Shown: piece after piece, positions 51,513-61,097 of the stretch
Layout: each line of letters begins with the position of its first letter
How positions within the stretch are numbered: position 1 is the first letter of the stretch
Assembly: GCA_016186945.1 (NCBI GenBank)
Contig: JACPKR010000072.1
Coordinates: forward strand, 1 to 64,000
Direction: 5' to 3'
DNA length: 64,000 nt
Source of the DNA: Deltaproteobacteria bacterium
Lineage (GTDB): Bacteria; Bdellovibrionota_B; Oligoflexia; Oligoflexales; Bog-1112
Made by a program: the position numbers and the translations under genes
Notes under the pieces: model-generated
Seen by the model: the letters and a program-made list of their open reading frames with translations, nothing else
What the model was told of the DNA's origin: nothing
Database searches by the model: none

Positions 51513-52499
51513 TTGGTTAACAAGGACTTCCAACATCAAAGCGTTCTCGTAGAAGAATCCATCGAGGCTTTATCCCTCAGAAAAGGCGATATTGTTGTGG
51601 ATTGTACCGCTGGAGGTGGCGGTCATGCAGAAAAGATATGGGAACGCATTGCTCCCAACGGACTTCTTGTCTGTATAGATAGGGACCCGACCGCTATTGA
51701 GTACCTACAAACTCGTTTTTCCAGCCTGATCGAAGAAAAGAAAGTCGTCGTTATCAAAAACCGATTCTCACAACTCGAAACTATTAGCAAAATGTTAAAC
51801 ATTTCCGGAAGAGTCGGAGCCATACTTGCGGACCTCGGTGTTTCCTCAGTCCAACTTGACCAAGGTGAGCGAGGTTTTTCGTTTCTGAAGGATGCCCCCC
51901 TAGATATGCGCATGGACCCTTCATCTCATGCACAGTCAGCGGCAGATGTCCTTGCATCCCTTGATGAAAAGGAACTTGCTGCCATTTTTTTCAAATTGGG
52001 AGAAGAAACTCAGGCCCGACAAATTGCTCGAGCAATCGTCAGGGAACGTGAAAAAAATCCTATTAAGACAACTCAACAGCTGGTTAACATTGTTACTGCG
52101 GTGAAAGGAGTACAAAAGAAAAAAAAACATCCGGCAACACTTGTGTTTCAAGCATTGCGAATTTTTGTAAACGAAGAGCTGGAAGAACTTCAGGCTCTCC
52201 TGACTCACTCTTTCTCCGTATTAAAACCCCACGGACGCCTGGCTATTATCAGCTTCCAATCACTGGAAGACAGGATCGTCAAAACTTTTTTTAAAGAAAA
52301 ATCAGACAAACTCTCTAATAATATGAATCTCAAGTATCTTCCGGTTAGGGAAGATGACATCATCCTTCGCGCTGAAGGACGCATCATCAAACCATTCCCA
52401 TTGCTTCCCGAAAACGAGGAAATCATATCCAATAAACGCTCCCGGAGTGCTAAACTTAGAGTAATTGAAAAACTCGGGACAAATGAACCCAAAACGTAA
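51513..52499 (+). CDS. rsmH: 16S rRNA (cytosine-1402-N4)-methyltransferase
   Basis: 328 residues. SAM-binding VDCTAGGGGHAEKIWE and IDRDPTAIEYLQ, then GAILADLGVSSVQLDQGERGFSFLKDAPLDMRMD, and IISFQSLEDRIVKTFFKE. It methylates C1402 of 16S rRNA and, as elsewhere, heads the division and cell wall cluster. The start is TTG 51513 with GAGAGGAG upstream. No mraZ precedes it. The next frame starts inside its end. Confidence 0.95.
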   Translation: MVNKDFQHQSVLVEESIEALSLRKGDIVVDCTAGGGGHAEKIWERIAPNGLLVCIDRDPTAIEYLQTRFSSLIEEKKVVVIKNRFSQLETISKMLNISGRVGAILADLGVSSVQLDQGERGFSFLKDAPLDMRMDPSSHAQSAADVLASLDEKELAAIFFKLGEETQARQIARAIVREREKNPIKTTQQLVNIVTAVKGVQKKKKHPATLVFQALRIFVNEELEELQALLTHSFSVLKPHGRLAIISFQSLEDRIVKTFFKEKSDKLSNNMNLKYLPVREDDIILRAEGRIIKPFPLLPENEEIISNKRSRSAKLRVIEKLGTNEPKT

Positions 52500-52716
52500 A
52501 AAGTTATCTGCTGTCCTCGCCACTATATTAATCAGCCTTGCTTTGGCCAATTTCATTAAAATACACACAAAACTACAAGCTACTCTCCTTGGTTACGAGA
52601 TAGGCCGTCTTAAACACCAGGAAGCACTGTATTTAAAAAAAAGAAGTCTTTTAACCATGGAGCTTGCCAAACTTACAACCAAAGCAAGTCTTTCTGAACT
52701 TATAAGGAAGCCATAA
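52483..52716 (+). CDS. ftsL: FtsL-like division protein
   Basis: 77 residues, overlapping the end of rsmH by 17 bp. A short basic N-terminus, one transmembrane helix (about 10-27) and a periplasmic heptad-rich part (KLQATLLGYEIGRLKHQEALYLKKRSLLTMELAKL). FtsL is poorly conserved; the identification rests on size, topology and its place between rsmH and ftsI. A TTG at 52465 would extend it by six residues. Confidence 0.75.
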   Translation: MNPKRKKLSAVLATILISLALANFIKIHTKLQATLLGYEIGRLKHQEALYLKKRSLLTMELAKLTTKASLSELIRKP

Positions 52717-52719
52717 TTT

Positions 52720-54516
52720 TTGATTTACAAAAAAATAAGACGAAGACTTTTCATTTTCTTTTCCCAAAGGCTCCCATCCCCACGTTTCTATTTCCACCGC
52801 GCTCGTATTGTTCATACAGGTTTCATTTGCGTTTTTTTTGTTCTTTTAGCGCGTGGCTTGTGGCTGCACCTTTTTCCCGCCTCGGAACTTCTGGACACGA
52901 TTGCCAAGCAACATTATGAACGCAACATCGAACTTTCCCCATACCGTGGGACAATCTATGACCATCGCTATGTTCCCCTAGCCATAAGTATCAAGTCACC
53001 CTCTCTTGCTGTAAACCCCCGCGTTTTCAACCCTACAAATGATGAAATTAAGAAACTCTCAAAACTACTGAAAATTTCCCCGGGGAAAATTAAAGAATTG
53101 AGGCACAAGAAGAATTATTTTGCCTGGTTAAAACGGAAGGTAGGATTTGAATCCTCCGAAAAAGTAAGCTCCATGAACATCAAAGGCCTGCATAAATTAA
53201 CCGAACCTGCACGCTTCTACCCCCAAGGTACCTACGGTGCCCATCTGATCGGATTTGTAGGTACCGACGACACCGGGCTGTTCGGACTAGAACGAGCACA
53301 TGAAAAGAAACTCAGCGGTGCAAGCATAAACTCACTTAGACTTAAGGATGCTAAAGGACAACCTATTTTCCTAAGCGCCGATTCCGCCCTCCCTCAACAG
53401 TCTGGGTTAAACATCGTGCTCACACTAGATAGTGTCGTGCAGGAAATTGCTGAAAAAGCACTTGCCAAGTGGACACGACTCGCTCGAGCAAAACATGGCT
53501 TTGCCATCGTGTCGGACCCACATACCGGAAGAATCCTCGCACTAGCCAACCAACCTGAGTTTGATCCCAATAAACCCGTCGGTCTCGATGTCCAGAAAAC
53601 GATTAACTTTGCCGTTACAGGACTCTTCGAACCTGGCTCAGTCGTTAAACCAATCGTGATCGCGACAGCGATAGAAAAGAAACTTGTGGGAGAAAATGAC
53701 GTCCACACCTGTGAGAAAAATGGGAGGCTCAAGATCGATTCCAATAACTTCATCCACGACGATCACCCTAAGGAATTCTTGACAACAACAGAAATCATAG
53801 TCAACTCCAGCAACATTTGTGCCTACAAGATTGCCAAAAGGTTAGGGAAAAAAGCCCTCTGGGAAACATACCGATCCTTCGGTTTTGACAGTGGCAACAC
53901 CATATTAGACCTTCCAGGTGCCACAGCCGGCCGAATTTCCCGTCCCGAAAGCTGGGGCGAGCTGCGATTTGCCAACATAGCCTTCGGACAAGGGCTTCTC
54001 GTCACCGGACTGGAAATGGTCCAAGCGTTCGCTGTTTTTGCGAACGGTGGCAACCTCATCAAACCCTACCTGATCGAACGTATCGAAAGCGACGACGGAA
54101 ACATTCTGTTCAGCTACAACACCCTCCAGAAGACGAAGGTGCTTTCCCCAAAAACTGTCAACTTTATGCGTAAAGCCCTGGTACGAGTCGTAACGGAGGG
54201 AACAGGTACCCTCGCTCAGTCAGACTGGTATACAACGGCAGGAAAAACAGGAACGGCCGAAAAAGTAGACTCGTCTACCAGACGCTATTCCGCCGAAAAA
54301 AGAATCCCCAATTTTGTCGGCTTTGCTCCCGTCAGCGATCCCCATATTCTTGTCTATATTGCCCTCGACGAACCCAGAGAAAAACCATACTATGGTGGGA
54401 AATGGGCTGCCCCTGCCTTTAGTGAAATCGTCACAAAAACTTTAAAATACCTTAATGTTGCGCCAGATAAGGCCAATCAAGAAAATGAAAAAGAACGTTT
54501 AAGCATAAACCAATGA
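52720..54516 (+). CDS. ftsI: Septal peptidoglycan transpeptidase (PBP3)
   Basis: 598 residues. One transmembrane helix at about 30-48, an N-terminal pedestal (about 60-230) and a transpeptidase domain with S307-VVK, S363-S-N365 and the KTGT motif in TTAGKTGTAEKVD, all canonical. No PASTA domain. It crosslinks septal peptidoglycan with FtsW. Start TTG 52720 with AAGGAAG upstream. Overlaps the murE start by four bases. Confidence 0.95.
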   Translation: MIYKKIRRRLFIFFSQRLPSPRFYFHRARIVHTGFICVFFVLLARGLWLHLFPASELLDTIAKQHYERNIELSPYRGTIYDHRYVPLAISIKSPSLAVNPRVFNPTNDEIKKLSKLLKISPGKIKELRHKKNYFAWLKRKVGFESSEKVSSMNIKGLHKLTEPARFYPQGTYGAHLIGFVGTDDTGLFGLERAHEKKLSGASINSLRLKDAKGQPIFLSADSALPQQSGLNIVLTLDSVVQEIAEKALAKWTRLARAKHGFAIVSDPHTGRILALANQPEFDPNKPVGLDVQKTINFAVTGLFEPGSVVKPIVIATAIEKKLVGENDVHTCEKNGRLKIDSNNFIHDDHPKEFLTTTEIIVNSSNICAYKIAKRLGKKALWETYRSFGFDSGNTILDLPGATAGRISRPESWGELRFANIAFGQGLLVTGLEMVQAFAVFANGGNLIKPYLIERIESDDGNILFSYNTLQKTKVLSPKTVNFMRKALVRVVTEGTGTLAQSDWYTTAGKTGTAEKVDSSTRRYSAEKRIPNFVGFAPVSDPHILVYIALDEPREKPYYGGKWAAPAFSEIVTKTLKYLNVAPDKANQENEKERLSINQ

Positions 54517-56057
54517 AAGCCATGAATCCCATTTCCTACCAATCCATCTTCCCAACACTAGATACATGGGGTCTACTAAAACGAAGCCATCTCAGTAGGC
54601 CAGGGCAAGGTTCTCTGCAAATCAATTCCCAATCCATCACCCGTGGTGATGTTTTCATAGCAATGCAGGGAACTTCCACCAACTCCCACGCGTTCATTCC
54701 TCAAGCAATCGAATCCGGAGCACATTTCCTAATATTCGACCAGACCGACACACTCACCTTCCCACTACCCGAACAAGTCAGCTGGGCCGAAGTTACAAAC
54801 AGCCGCGCTGCATGGGCCGCCCTCTCTGCCCAAGCTTATGGAAATCCGCAAAACAAACTCTCATTATATGGCGTTACAGGCACTAATGGGAAAACATCTA
54901 CAACCCAGATGGCAGGTCAACTGATACGTCTCTGCGGTTCTAAATGCCTGACAATAGGCACCCTGGGCGCAAGCGACGGAACCAAGCACTGGCCCAGCCC
55001 CCATACGACCCCTGATCCGCCAGAACTCTTCGCCCTGCTCAATCACTGCGTGGAAAATCATATCCCCACTGTCATCATGGAAGTCTCCTCCCACGCAATG
55101 GAGCAACAAAAAGTCTTTCCTCTAAAATTCTCAGGAGGCGCTTTCACCAGCTTCTCCCAAGACCACCTTGATTTCCATAAAACCATGGGCGCATACTGGG
55201 AAGCAAAACTGGCCTTTTTCACAACAAAACTGGAAGAAAACGCCCTTGTACTTGTAAACGAAACTATAAAAAATTTCCCCATGCACCAATTTAAGAATGG
55301 GATGACCTACGGTGGTCTAGCAGGAAGTCATCACCCCCCGTCTCTGAAAATTCTTTTGAATGAGTCTAGTTCCGAAAATCAAATTATAACCATCCAATAC
55401 ACAGAAAAAGAATTCAAAGGTGAATTTCCCTTTTCTGGTTTTCATAACGCGGAAAACTTTACCGCAGCTTGGGCTATCGCAAGAGATGCAATCGGAAAAG
55501 ACCCCGACCCCAGTCTATGGAAGCAAGTAAAACCTATCCCCGGTCGTTGCGAAGTCGTCAACCCCAATAGAAAGAATGAACCAACGGTTATTATCGACTT
55601 TGCACACACACCAGATGCCCTTAAAACTGTTCTGCTCTCCCTCAAGAAAACCACCGAACAAAGACTATGGTTAGTGTTTGGATGCGGGGGCGATCGAGAC
55701 AAAGGCAAACGCCCCAAAATGGCAAAAATCGGCGAAGACTATGCAAACTTCCTGGTGCTCACTAGCGACAACCCCCGTAGTGAAAATCCAGAAACCATTA
55801 TTGAAGACATGAAGGCAGGACTTTGCAAAAACAGAAACACTTTCGTGGAAATCAACCGAGAAGATGCCATTTCTTTCGCCATACGAAAAGCTATTCAAGA
55901 TGACATCGTCCTAATCGCTGGAAAAGGTCACGAAAATTACCAAATTTTTAAGGATAAAAAAATTCCGTTCAGCGATCACGAAATAGCCATGCATTGCTTA
56001 GAAACCTTCTGGAGAAACCATGACGATAGCTTGGACATCTTACAAACAATGGCTTGA
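54513..56057 (+). CDS. murE: UDP-MurNAc-tripeptide synthetase, meso-DAP-adding
   Basis: 514 residues. ATP-binding GVTGTNGKTSTTQM, central EVSSHAMEQQKVF, and late VIIDFAHTPDALKTVL and LTSDNPRSENP. The DNPR motif is that of MurE enzymes adding meso-diaminopimelate, so the wall is DAP-type. C-terminal LIAGKGHENYQIF is also typical. Overlaps ftsI by four and murF by 38 bases. Confidence 0.95.
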   Translation: MKAMNPISYQSIFPTLDTWGLLKRSHLSRPGQGSLQINSQSITRGDVFIAMQGTSTNSHAFIPQAIESGAHFLIFDQTDTLTFPLPEQVSWAEVTNSRAAWAALSAQAYGNPQNKLSLYGVTGTNGKTSTTQMAGQLIRLCGSKCLTIGTLGASDGTKHWPSPHTTPDPPELFALLNHCVENHIPTVIMEVSSHAMEQQKVFPLKFSGGAFTSFSQDHLDFHKTMGAYWEAKLAFFTTKLEENALVLVNETIKNFPMHQFKNGMTYGGLAGSHHPPSLKILLNESSSENQIITIQYTEKEFKGEFPFSGFHNAENFTAAWAIARDAIGKDPDPSLWKQVKPIPGRCEVVNPNRKNEPTVIIDFAHTPDALKTVLLSLKKTTEQRLWLVFGCGGDRDKGKRPKMAKIGEDYANFLVLTSDNPRSENPETIIEDMKAGLCKNRNTFVEINREDAISFAIRKAIQDDIVLIAGKGHENYQIFKDKKIPFSDHEIAMHCLETFWRNHDDSLDILQTMA

Positions 56058-57396
56058 AAGTACTCTACTTTCACCTCTACCAGAAAATCAACCGTGCCCA
56101 CTGCCAGGGGACCTCTCCACCAATAGTAGAACCCTTCAGTCTGGTCAGTGGTTCCTTCCGCTTAAAGGAACACAATTCGATGGACATGACTATATCGAGG
56201 AAGCCATCAAGAATGGAGCTGCAGGTACTTTCTCAGAACGACAAGTCTCATCCACCGTTCCTATGATACTTGTCAAAAATACTCTGGACACTTACCACAG
56301 CATTGCAGGAGGATGGCGTTCGACACTTCCTTCCATAAAAACAGTTGCCCTTACGGGATCCCTCGGGAAAACGACCGTCAAAACAATGACAAGCCTCATG
56401 CTCGCCACACAAGGAGAAACCTTCAGTACCCCAGGAAACCAAAATAACGAGTTCGGAATTCCCAAATCTGTCCTTAATTTGAAAGCAGACCATAAGTTTT
56501 CTGTTTTTGAATTAGGAGCACGACACCCAAACGACATCTCAACCCTCGTAAAGATCGTTCAACCAAACGTCTCTGCTTGTCTAAATATCGCTTCCCCACA
56601 CCAAGAGATTTTTGGCTGCCGAGAAATGACAATGAATACAAAGTTGGAAATCCTTAAAGATGCTCCCCCTCAATGCAAAGGGGTAGTCCTCTACGACGAC
56701 CCAACGCTTCTTGAAAAAGCAAAGAAAATAAAGAAAGATCTCATAACATTTGGCTTTGACAAAAGAGCCGCCATTTTCATTCAATCGCACCATATTGAAA
56801 ATGAAATGCTTCTAGTAGGTCTAAATATTTTTGGGAAAAACCTCGAAGTGTCCCTGAGCCTCTATCACGAATCTTTCCCTATAAACCTTGCCGCCGCTTT
56901 CGCAATCACAGAAGCTTTGGGCGTTTCCTCGGAAACGTGCGTAAAAGGCCTGGAACACTTCAAAGGTCTGCCAGGGCGCTTTAAAATTCACAGGCGACCT
57001 AGCTACACGGTCGTCGATGATTCCTACAACGCAAGTCCCGAAAGCATGAAAGCAGGGATAAAGAGTCTTTTCAAACTGTTTCCCAAAAGAAAAAAGGTAC
57101 TCATTCTTGGTGAAATGTTTGAACTTGGCCCAAGTTCTGATAAAAAACACCGCGAAATCGGTTCCTTCTGTGCACAAGAAAAACCAGACTTCCTCGTCAC
57201 CGTTGGAAACCACGCACGATTACTTGCTGATGAAGCTGAAAAGAGAGGTTTTCCTAAAAAATCAGTACAAAGATTCGACGATGTCTCGGAACTTCTTGAC
57301 TCGATTCACTCCATCAACAATAAAGGCGATCTTTTCTATGTAAAAGGGTCAAGAAAAGTACAACTTGATCTCGTAGTTGCGCAACTGATTTCCTAA
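56020..57396 (+). CDS. murF: UDP-MurNAc-pentapeptide synthetase
   Basis: 458 residues. STNSRTLQSGQWFLPLKG at the N-terminus, ATP-binding ALTGSLGKTTVKTM, GNQNNEFGIPKSVL, and VVDDSYNASPESMKAGI, with LGEMFELG after it, all typical of MurF. Adds D-Ala-D-Ala to the tripeptide. GGAG precedes the ATG, which lies inside the end of murE. Confidence 0.95.
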   Translation: MTIAWTSYKQWLESTLLSPLPENQPCPLPGDLSTNSRTLQSGQWFLPLKGTQFDGHDYIEEAIKNGAAGTFSERQVSSTVPMILVKNTLDTYHSIAGGWRSTLPSIKTVALTGSLGKTTVKTMTSLMLATQGETFSTPGNQNNEFGIPKSVLNLKADHKFSVFELGARHPNDISTLVKIVQPNVSACLNIASPHQEIFGCREMTMNTKLEILKDAPPQCKGVVLYDDPTLLEKAKKIKKDLITFGFDKRAAIFIQSHHIENEMLLVGLNIFGKNLEVSLSLYHESFPINLAAAFAITEALGVSSETCVKGLEHFKGLPGRFKIHRRPSYTVVDDSYNASPESMKAGIKSLFKLFPKRKKVLILGEMFELGPSSDKKHREIGSFCAQEKPDFLVTVGNHARLLADEAEKRGFPKKSVQRFDDVSELLDSIHSINNKGDLFYVKGSRKVQLDLVVAQLIS

Positions 57397-57409
57397 ATAG
57401 GAGCCTTAC

Positions 57410-58486
57410 TTGCTATACCATTTGCTTTTCCAACTTTCTGCAAACATAAGTGCTTTGAACGTTACCCGATATATTTCCTTCAGGTCTATTGTTTCGTTAC
57501 TTACGGCTCTGTTTATCAGCGTGCTCGTTTCCCCATGGTTTATTCGGAAGCTAAAACTTAAACAACTTGGACAAGTGATAAGAGAAGATGGACCTAAAAG
57601 CCACTTTAGCAAAGCCGGAGTTCCTACCATGGGAGGAGCCCTTATACTTCTCTCAGTCATCGTCCCAGCTTTATTGTGGATGAATTGGCTTAACCCGTAC
57701 TTATGGTATTGTATGGCAATATTCGCTGGTTATGGAATTCTTGGTTTTGTTGACGATTACAGGAAAATTCGGAAAAAAAACTCACGAGGGGTCCCGGGGA
57801 AAATCAAACTTTTCTGGCAAACCTCTATTGCTTTAGCTGTTTGCCTGTTTTTCTACTTCTCCGAAGATCATATGGGGCTAATTACGATCCCTTTTTTCAA
57901 ACACCTGAGCGTTGATCTTGGAATGTTCTACATCCCAGCGGCTGCTTTTATTATTGTGGGATCCAGCAACGCCGTGAATCTAACCGATGGCCTTGACGGA
58001 CTTGCCATTGGTCCCGTGCTTGTCGCCTCCGCTTGCTTTGCAGTCCTATCGTATGTTTCAGGACACCAAGTTATAGCTAGCTACCTCAATTTTCCCTTCA
58101 TCCGACATGCTGGAGAACTTACAATCTTCGCTTCCTGCCTCGTGGGCGCGGGTATGGGATTCCTTTGGTACAATACATACCCTGCTCAAGTTTTCATGGG
58201 CGACGTCGGGTCGCTTCCACTAGGCGGAGCACTCGGAGCACTCGCTATCCTGTCGAAACATGAAATTCTTCTTGCCATAATAGGAGGCGTCTTTGTACTC
58301 GAGGCTGTGTCGGTCATTACACAAGTCGCCTCTTTCAAACTCACCGGGCGCCGTGTTTTTCGTATGGCTCCCATTCACCACCATTTCGAATTGAAAGGCT
58401 GGCCAGAGCCTAAGATTATCGTCCGCTTCTGGATCATTTCCGCAGTGCTTGCCCTCATTGGGCTGCTAAGCTTGAAGATTCGATAG
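57410..58486 (+). CDS. mraY: Phospho-MurNAc-pentapeptide transferase
   Basis: 358 residues with about ten transmembrane helices. Signature PTMGGALILLS, the aspartates in GFVDDYRKI, NAVNLTDGLDGLA, and the HHHF motif in PIHHHFELKGWPE. Transfers phospho-MurNAc-pentapeptide to undecaprenyl phosphate to give lipid I. Start TTG 57410 with AGGAG upstream. Confidence 0.96.
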   Translation: MLYHLLFQLSANISALNVTRYISFRSIVSLLTALFISVLVSPWFIRKLKLKQLGQVIREDGPKSHFSKAGVPTMGGALILLSVIVPALLWMNWLNPYLWYCMAIFAGYGILGFVDDYRKIRKKNSRGVPGKIKLFWQTSIALAVCLFFYFSEDHMGLITIPFFKHLSVDLGMFYIPAAAFIIVGSSNAVNLTDGLDGLAIGPVLVASACFAVLSYVSGHQVIASYLNFPFIRHAGELTIFASCLVGAGMGFLWYNTYPAQVFMGDVGSLPLGGALGALAILSKHEILLAIIGGVFVLEAVSVITQVASFKLTGRRVFRMAPIHHHFELKGWPEPKIIVRFWIISAVLALIGLLSLKIR

Positions 58487-58494
58487 GACAGAAT

Positions 58495-59751
58495 ATGAGT
58501 TGGTTGATACTAGGCGCAGGACGCTCAGGAATGGGAGCAAAAAAACTACTGGAATCATCCGGGCAGAGCGCATTTCTTTATGACGAAAACACAAAATATG
58601 GCAGCATGCCAAACCTTATTTTCCACCCCGATCATCCTATTTTTAATGAAAAAGATTTGACATTTGTAGTAAGCCCCGGATTCCCTCCTCAACACACGAT
58701 TCTAAAAAGAGCAAAAGACCTAGGGTTAAAAGTAATAACTGAAATCGATCTTGCGCTTGAACATTTTAGAGGCACCCTAATTGCGGTCACAGGAACCAAC
58801 GGCAAATCAACTACTGTTATGATGATCTCTCACCTCCTCAAATCAAAAACTATCGATCACAGTGTCGGAGGTAACATTGGCATTGCAGCGTCCTCTCTCA
58901 TGATCGAAAAGCCAAGCCTCCTTGTACTGGAACTCTCGAGCTACCAGCTTGAATCCTCTCACAAGATTGCTCCCCACGTCGCGGTTATCACAGGAATTGC
59001 ACCCGACCACCAAAGCCGACATGGCACCATGGAAGCTTATCTTGCCAGCAAATGGCGCATCTTTGAAAAACAATCTTCTTCAGACTTTGCTATAATCGAG
59101 AAGAATGCCTATAACATGGCACTCTCAATGAATCTAAAAAAACCTGAAGCAAACGTGATACTTTTGGATAAACATCATGTAAATTTCCCAAGAATCAGAA
59201 ACTTCTCGTGGAAACACGATTGTCTGAACGCCCTATTTTCTGCACATGCTGTGTCAAAACTTCTTAAGATAGATGCCGAGAGCCTACTTGTTTCTTTCGA
59301 AAATTTCGTTGGCCTTCCCCATCGATGCCAGATCATCGGCAGGCGAAATGGATACAGAATTATCAACGACAGCAAGTCTACTACAATGGATTCAACCATT
59401 CATGCCCTGTCGGATCTTAATGGGCAAGTAACTCTGTTCCTTGGTGGACTTAGTAAAGGTGAGGAATTTAAGCAAATCGCAGAGTTTAGACACACGATAG
59501 CGAGTATCGTGGCCTTTGGACCGACCTCTGCACAAATCGCCCGGGACCTCGCTAGTTATGTTCCCGTCTTTTGCTTTACGAATTTGAAGGCTGCGACGGA
59601 AGCCTTGCCAAATATTATGGAGACACTCAGGGGCGACCTTCTTTTTTCTCCAGCCTGCCCCAGCCAGGACGAATTTAGCGATTTTGAAGAAAGAGGAACT
59701 TTCTTCACAAACGCATGTAGCCCCTTCCTGGAAAACTTAGGATGTCTATGA
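58495..59751 (+). CDS. murD: UDP-MurNAc-L-alanine:D-glutamate ligase
   Basis: 418 residues, a little shorter than usual (about 440). LILGAGRSGMGAKKLL, ATP site AVTGTNGKSTTVMM, GGNIGIAASSL, LELSSYQLESS, and the C-terminal NDSKSTTMDSTIHAL and FLGGLSKGEEF, all family motifs. Adds D-glutamate to UDP-MurNAc-L-Ala. Overlaps ftsW by 10 bp. Confidence 0.95.
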   Translation: MSWLILGAGRSGMGAKKLLESSGQSAFLYDENTKYGSMPNLIFHPDHPIFNEKDLTFVVSPGFPPQHTILKRAKDLGLKVITEIDLALEHFRGTLIAVTGTNGKSTTVMMISHLLKSKTIDHSVGGNIGIAASSLMIEKPSLLVLELSSYQLESSHKIAPHVAVITGIAPDHQSRHGTMEAYLASKWRIFEKQSSSDFAIIEKNAYNMALSMNLKKPEANVILLDKHHVNFPRIRNFSWKHDCLNALFSAHAVSKLLKIDAESLLVSFENFVGLPHRCQIIGRRNGYRIINDSKSTTMDSTIHALSDLNGQVTLFLGGLSKGEEFKQIAEFRHTIASIVAFGPTSAQIARDLASYVPVFCFTNLKAATEALPNIMETLRGDLLFSPACPSQDEFSDFEERGTFFTNACSPFLENLGCL

Positions 59752-60866
59752 AAAGCTCCCCCTCCCTACGGATCGATTTCATCATCCTTTACGTGACTGG
59801 ACTATTGACAGTTTACGGCTTACTTGCCATTTATGCTTCTTCCGCATTGAAGAGCCTCGAGCTGTACCACCAAGCCCATTACTTTTTCCAAAAGCAAGCT
59901 CTTGCTGTTTTAATAGGATTTTTTATTATCTTTTTACTTTACAAAATTCCCTTTGCCTGGATTTCTCATCTCGCATTACCGATAGTGCTCCTCTCTCTTA
60001 TATTACTTGGACTTGTCTTCGTCCCAGGACTTTACCCAAAAGTTGGGGGGGCGATGCGGTGGTTGGACATCGGTGGCTTGCGGATTCAACCAGGCGAATT
60101 AGCTAAACTAGCGACCGTGTTTTTTCTCGCTAAAAACCTCTCACGAGAAAAGAGTGACCTCAACCGATTCACAAGTGGTCTCCTTCCCAATATTCTATTC
60201 ATTGCGCTTGTCTGCTCGCTTCTTATCATTCAACCGGATTTCGGTACTGCAGTTCTATTAATGTTAGTCGCATTCCTGATGCTTTTCATCGCTGGCCTAT
60301 CCAGAAAAACAATTTTATTCTCTTTCGCTATTGGTTTTACGGTACTTACAGCAGGTATATTCGCAGCTCCCTACAGGGTCAAGCGGCTACTGAGTTTTCT
60401 TGACCCTTGGAGTACCCTTCACACGGAAGGTTTTCAAATCATCCAAAGCTTTCTAGCCTTCCAAAACGGAGGCATGATGGGTGTTGGAGTGGGAGCGTCG
60501 AAACAGAAACTGTTTTTTCTTCCCGAAGCGCATACGGATTTTATACTTTCCGTCATAGCTGAGGAAAGCGGCTTTCTTGGCACTGCCTTTGTAATCCTTT
60601 CGTTCTTGCTCCTAGTGGTTTGTGGAATCCAAACCACCCTGCAACAAAACATCCGCTATAGACAAGTTCTTTCTTTTGGCTTCACCTCACTCATCGCTCT
60701 TCAGTCCCTTTTCAACATCGGGGTAGTGATGGGTGTTCTCCCTACAAAGGGAATTCCTCTCCCTCTAATCAGCAGTGGAATCGCATCGTTGCTTGTCTTC
60801 CTCTTCGTGATTGGCATCATAGCCCGACTAGCGAAGGAAAGTAATCTGGATGAACAAAGAAGATGA
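59742..60866 (+). CDS. ftsW: Septal peptidoglycan glycosyltransferase (SEDS)
   Basis: 374 residues with about ten transmembrane helices. GGAMRWLDIGGLRIQPGELAKLA and QPDFGTAVLLMLVAFLMLF are the SEDS signatures; HTDFILSVIAEESGFLGT and the late GVVMGVLPTKGIPLPLISSG follow. Polymerises glycan strands at the septum with FtsI. murG and murC, which in many bacteria follow here, are absent from the next 230 bp. Confidence 0.94.
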   Translation: MSMKSSPSLRIDFIILYVTGLLTVYGLLAIYASSALKSLELYHQAHYFFQKQALAVLIGFFIIFLLYKIPFAWISHLALPIVLLSLILLGLVFVPGLYPKVGGAMRWLDIGGLRIQPGELAKLATVFFLAKNLSREKSDLNRFTSGLLPNILFIALVCSLLIIQPDFGTAVLLMLVAFLMLFIAGLSRKTILFSFAIGFTVLTAGIFAAPYRVKRLLSFLDPWSTLHTEGFQIIQSFLAFQNGGMMGVGVGASKQKLFFLPEAHTDFILSVIAEESGFLGTAFVILSFLLLVVCGIQTTLQQNIRYRQVLSFGFTSLIALQSLFNIGVVMGVLPTKGIPLPLISSGIASLLVFLFVIGIIARLAKESNLDEQRR

Positions 60867-61097
60867 GAGGGGATCGTCTCTCTAGTGTTTCATCAAGTCT
60901 ATTCAGTTGCCTGACAAAATATGAACTGATTTTTACGATGCCATCTCCACAGACGAAAAACGTTGTACAATAATATTAAGGGTCGTTCAGCCCCGACAGA
61001 TCAATCTTGAAAATGTAGTGTTTTTCATTCTACTTTTTACAGACTCATATTAACTGTCTATCCGTTCAATCTCCATGCTTTTGCGAGATGTGAAGAT

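Noticed and set aside
60867-61097. Hidden small gene or promoter in the ftsW-ftsQ gap
   Set aside because: No coding frame of useful length, and only weak promoter-like matches (TTGAAA near 61010 without a good -10).
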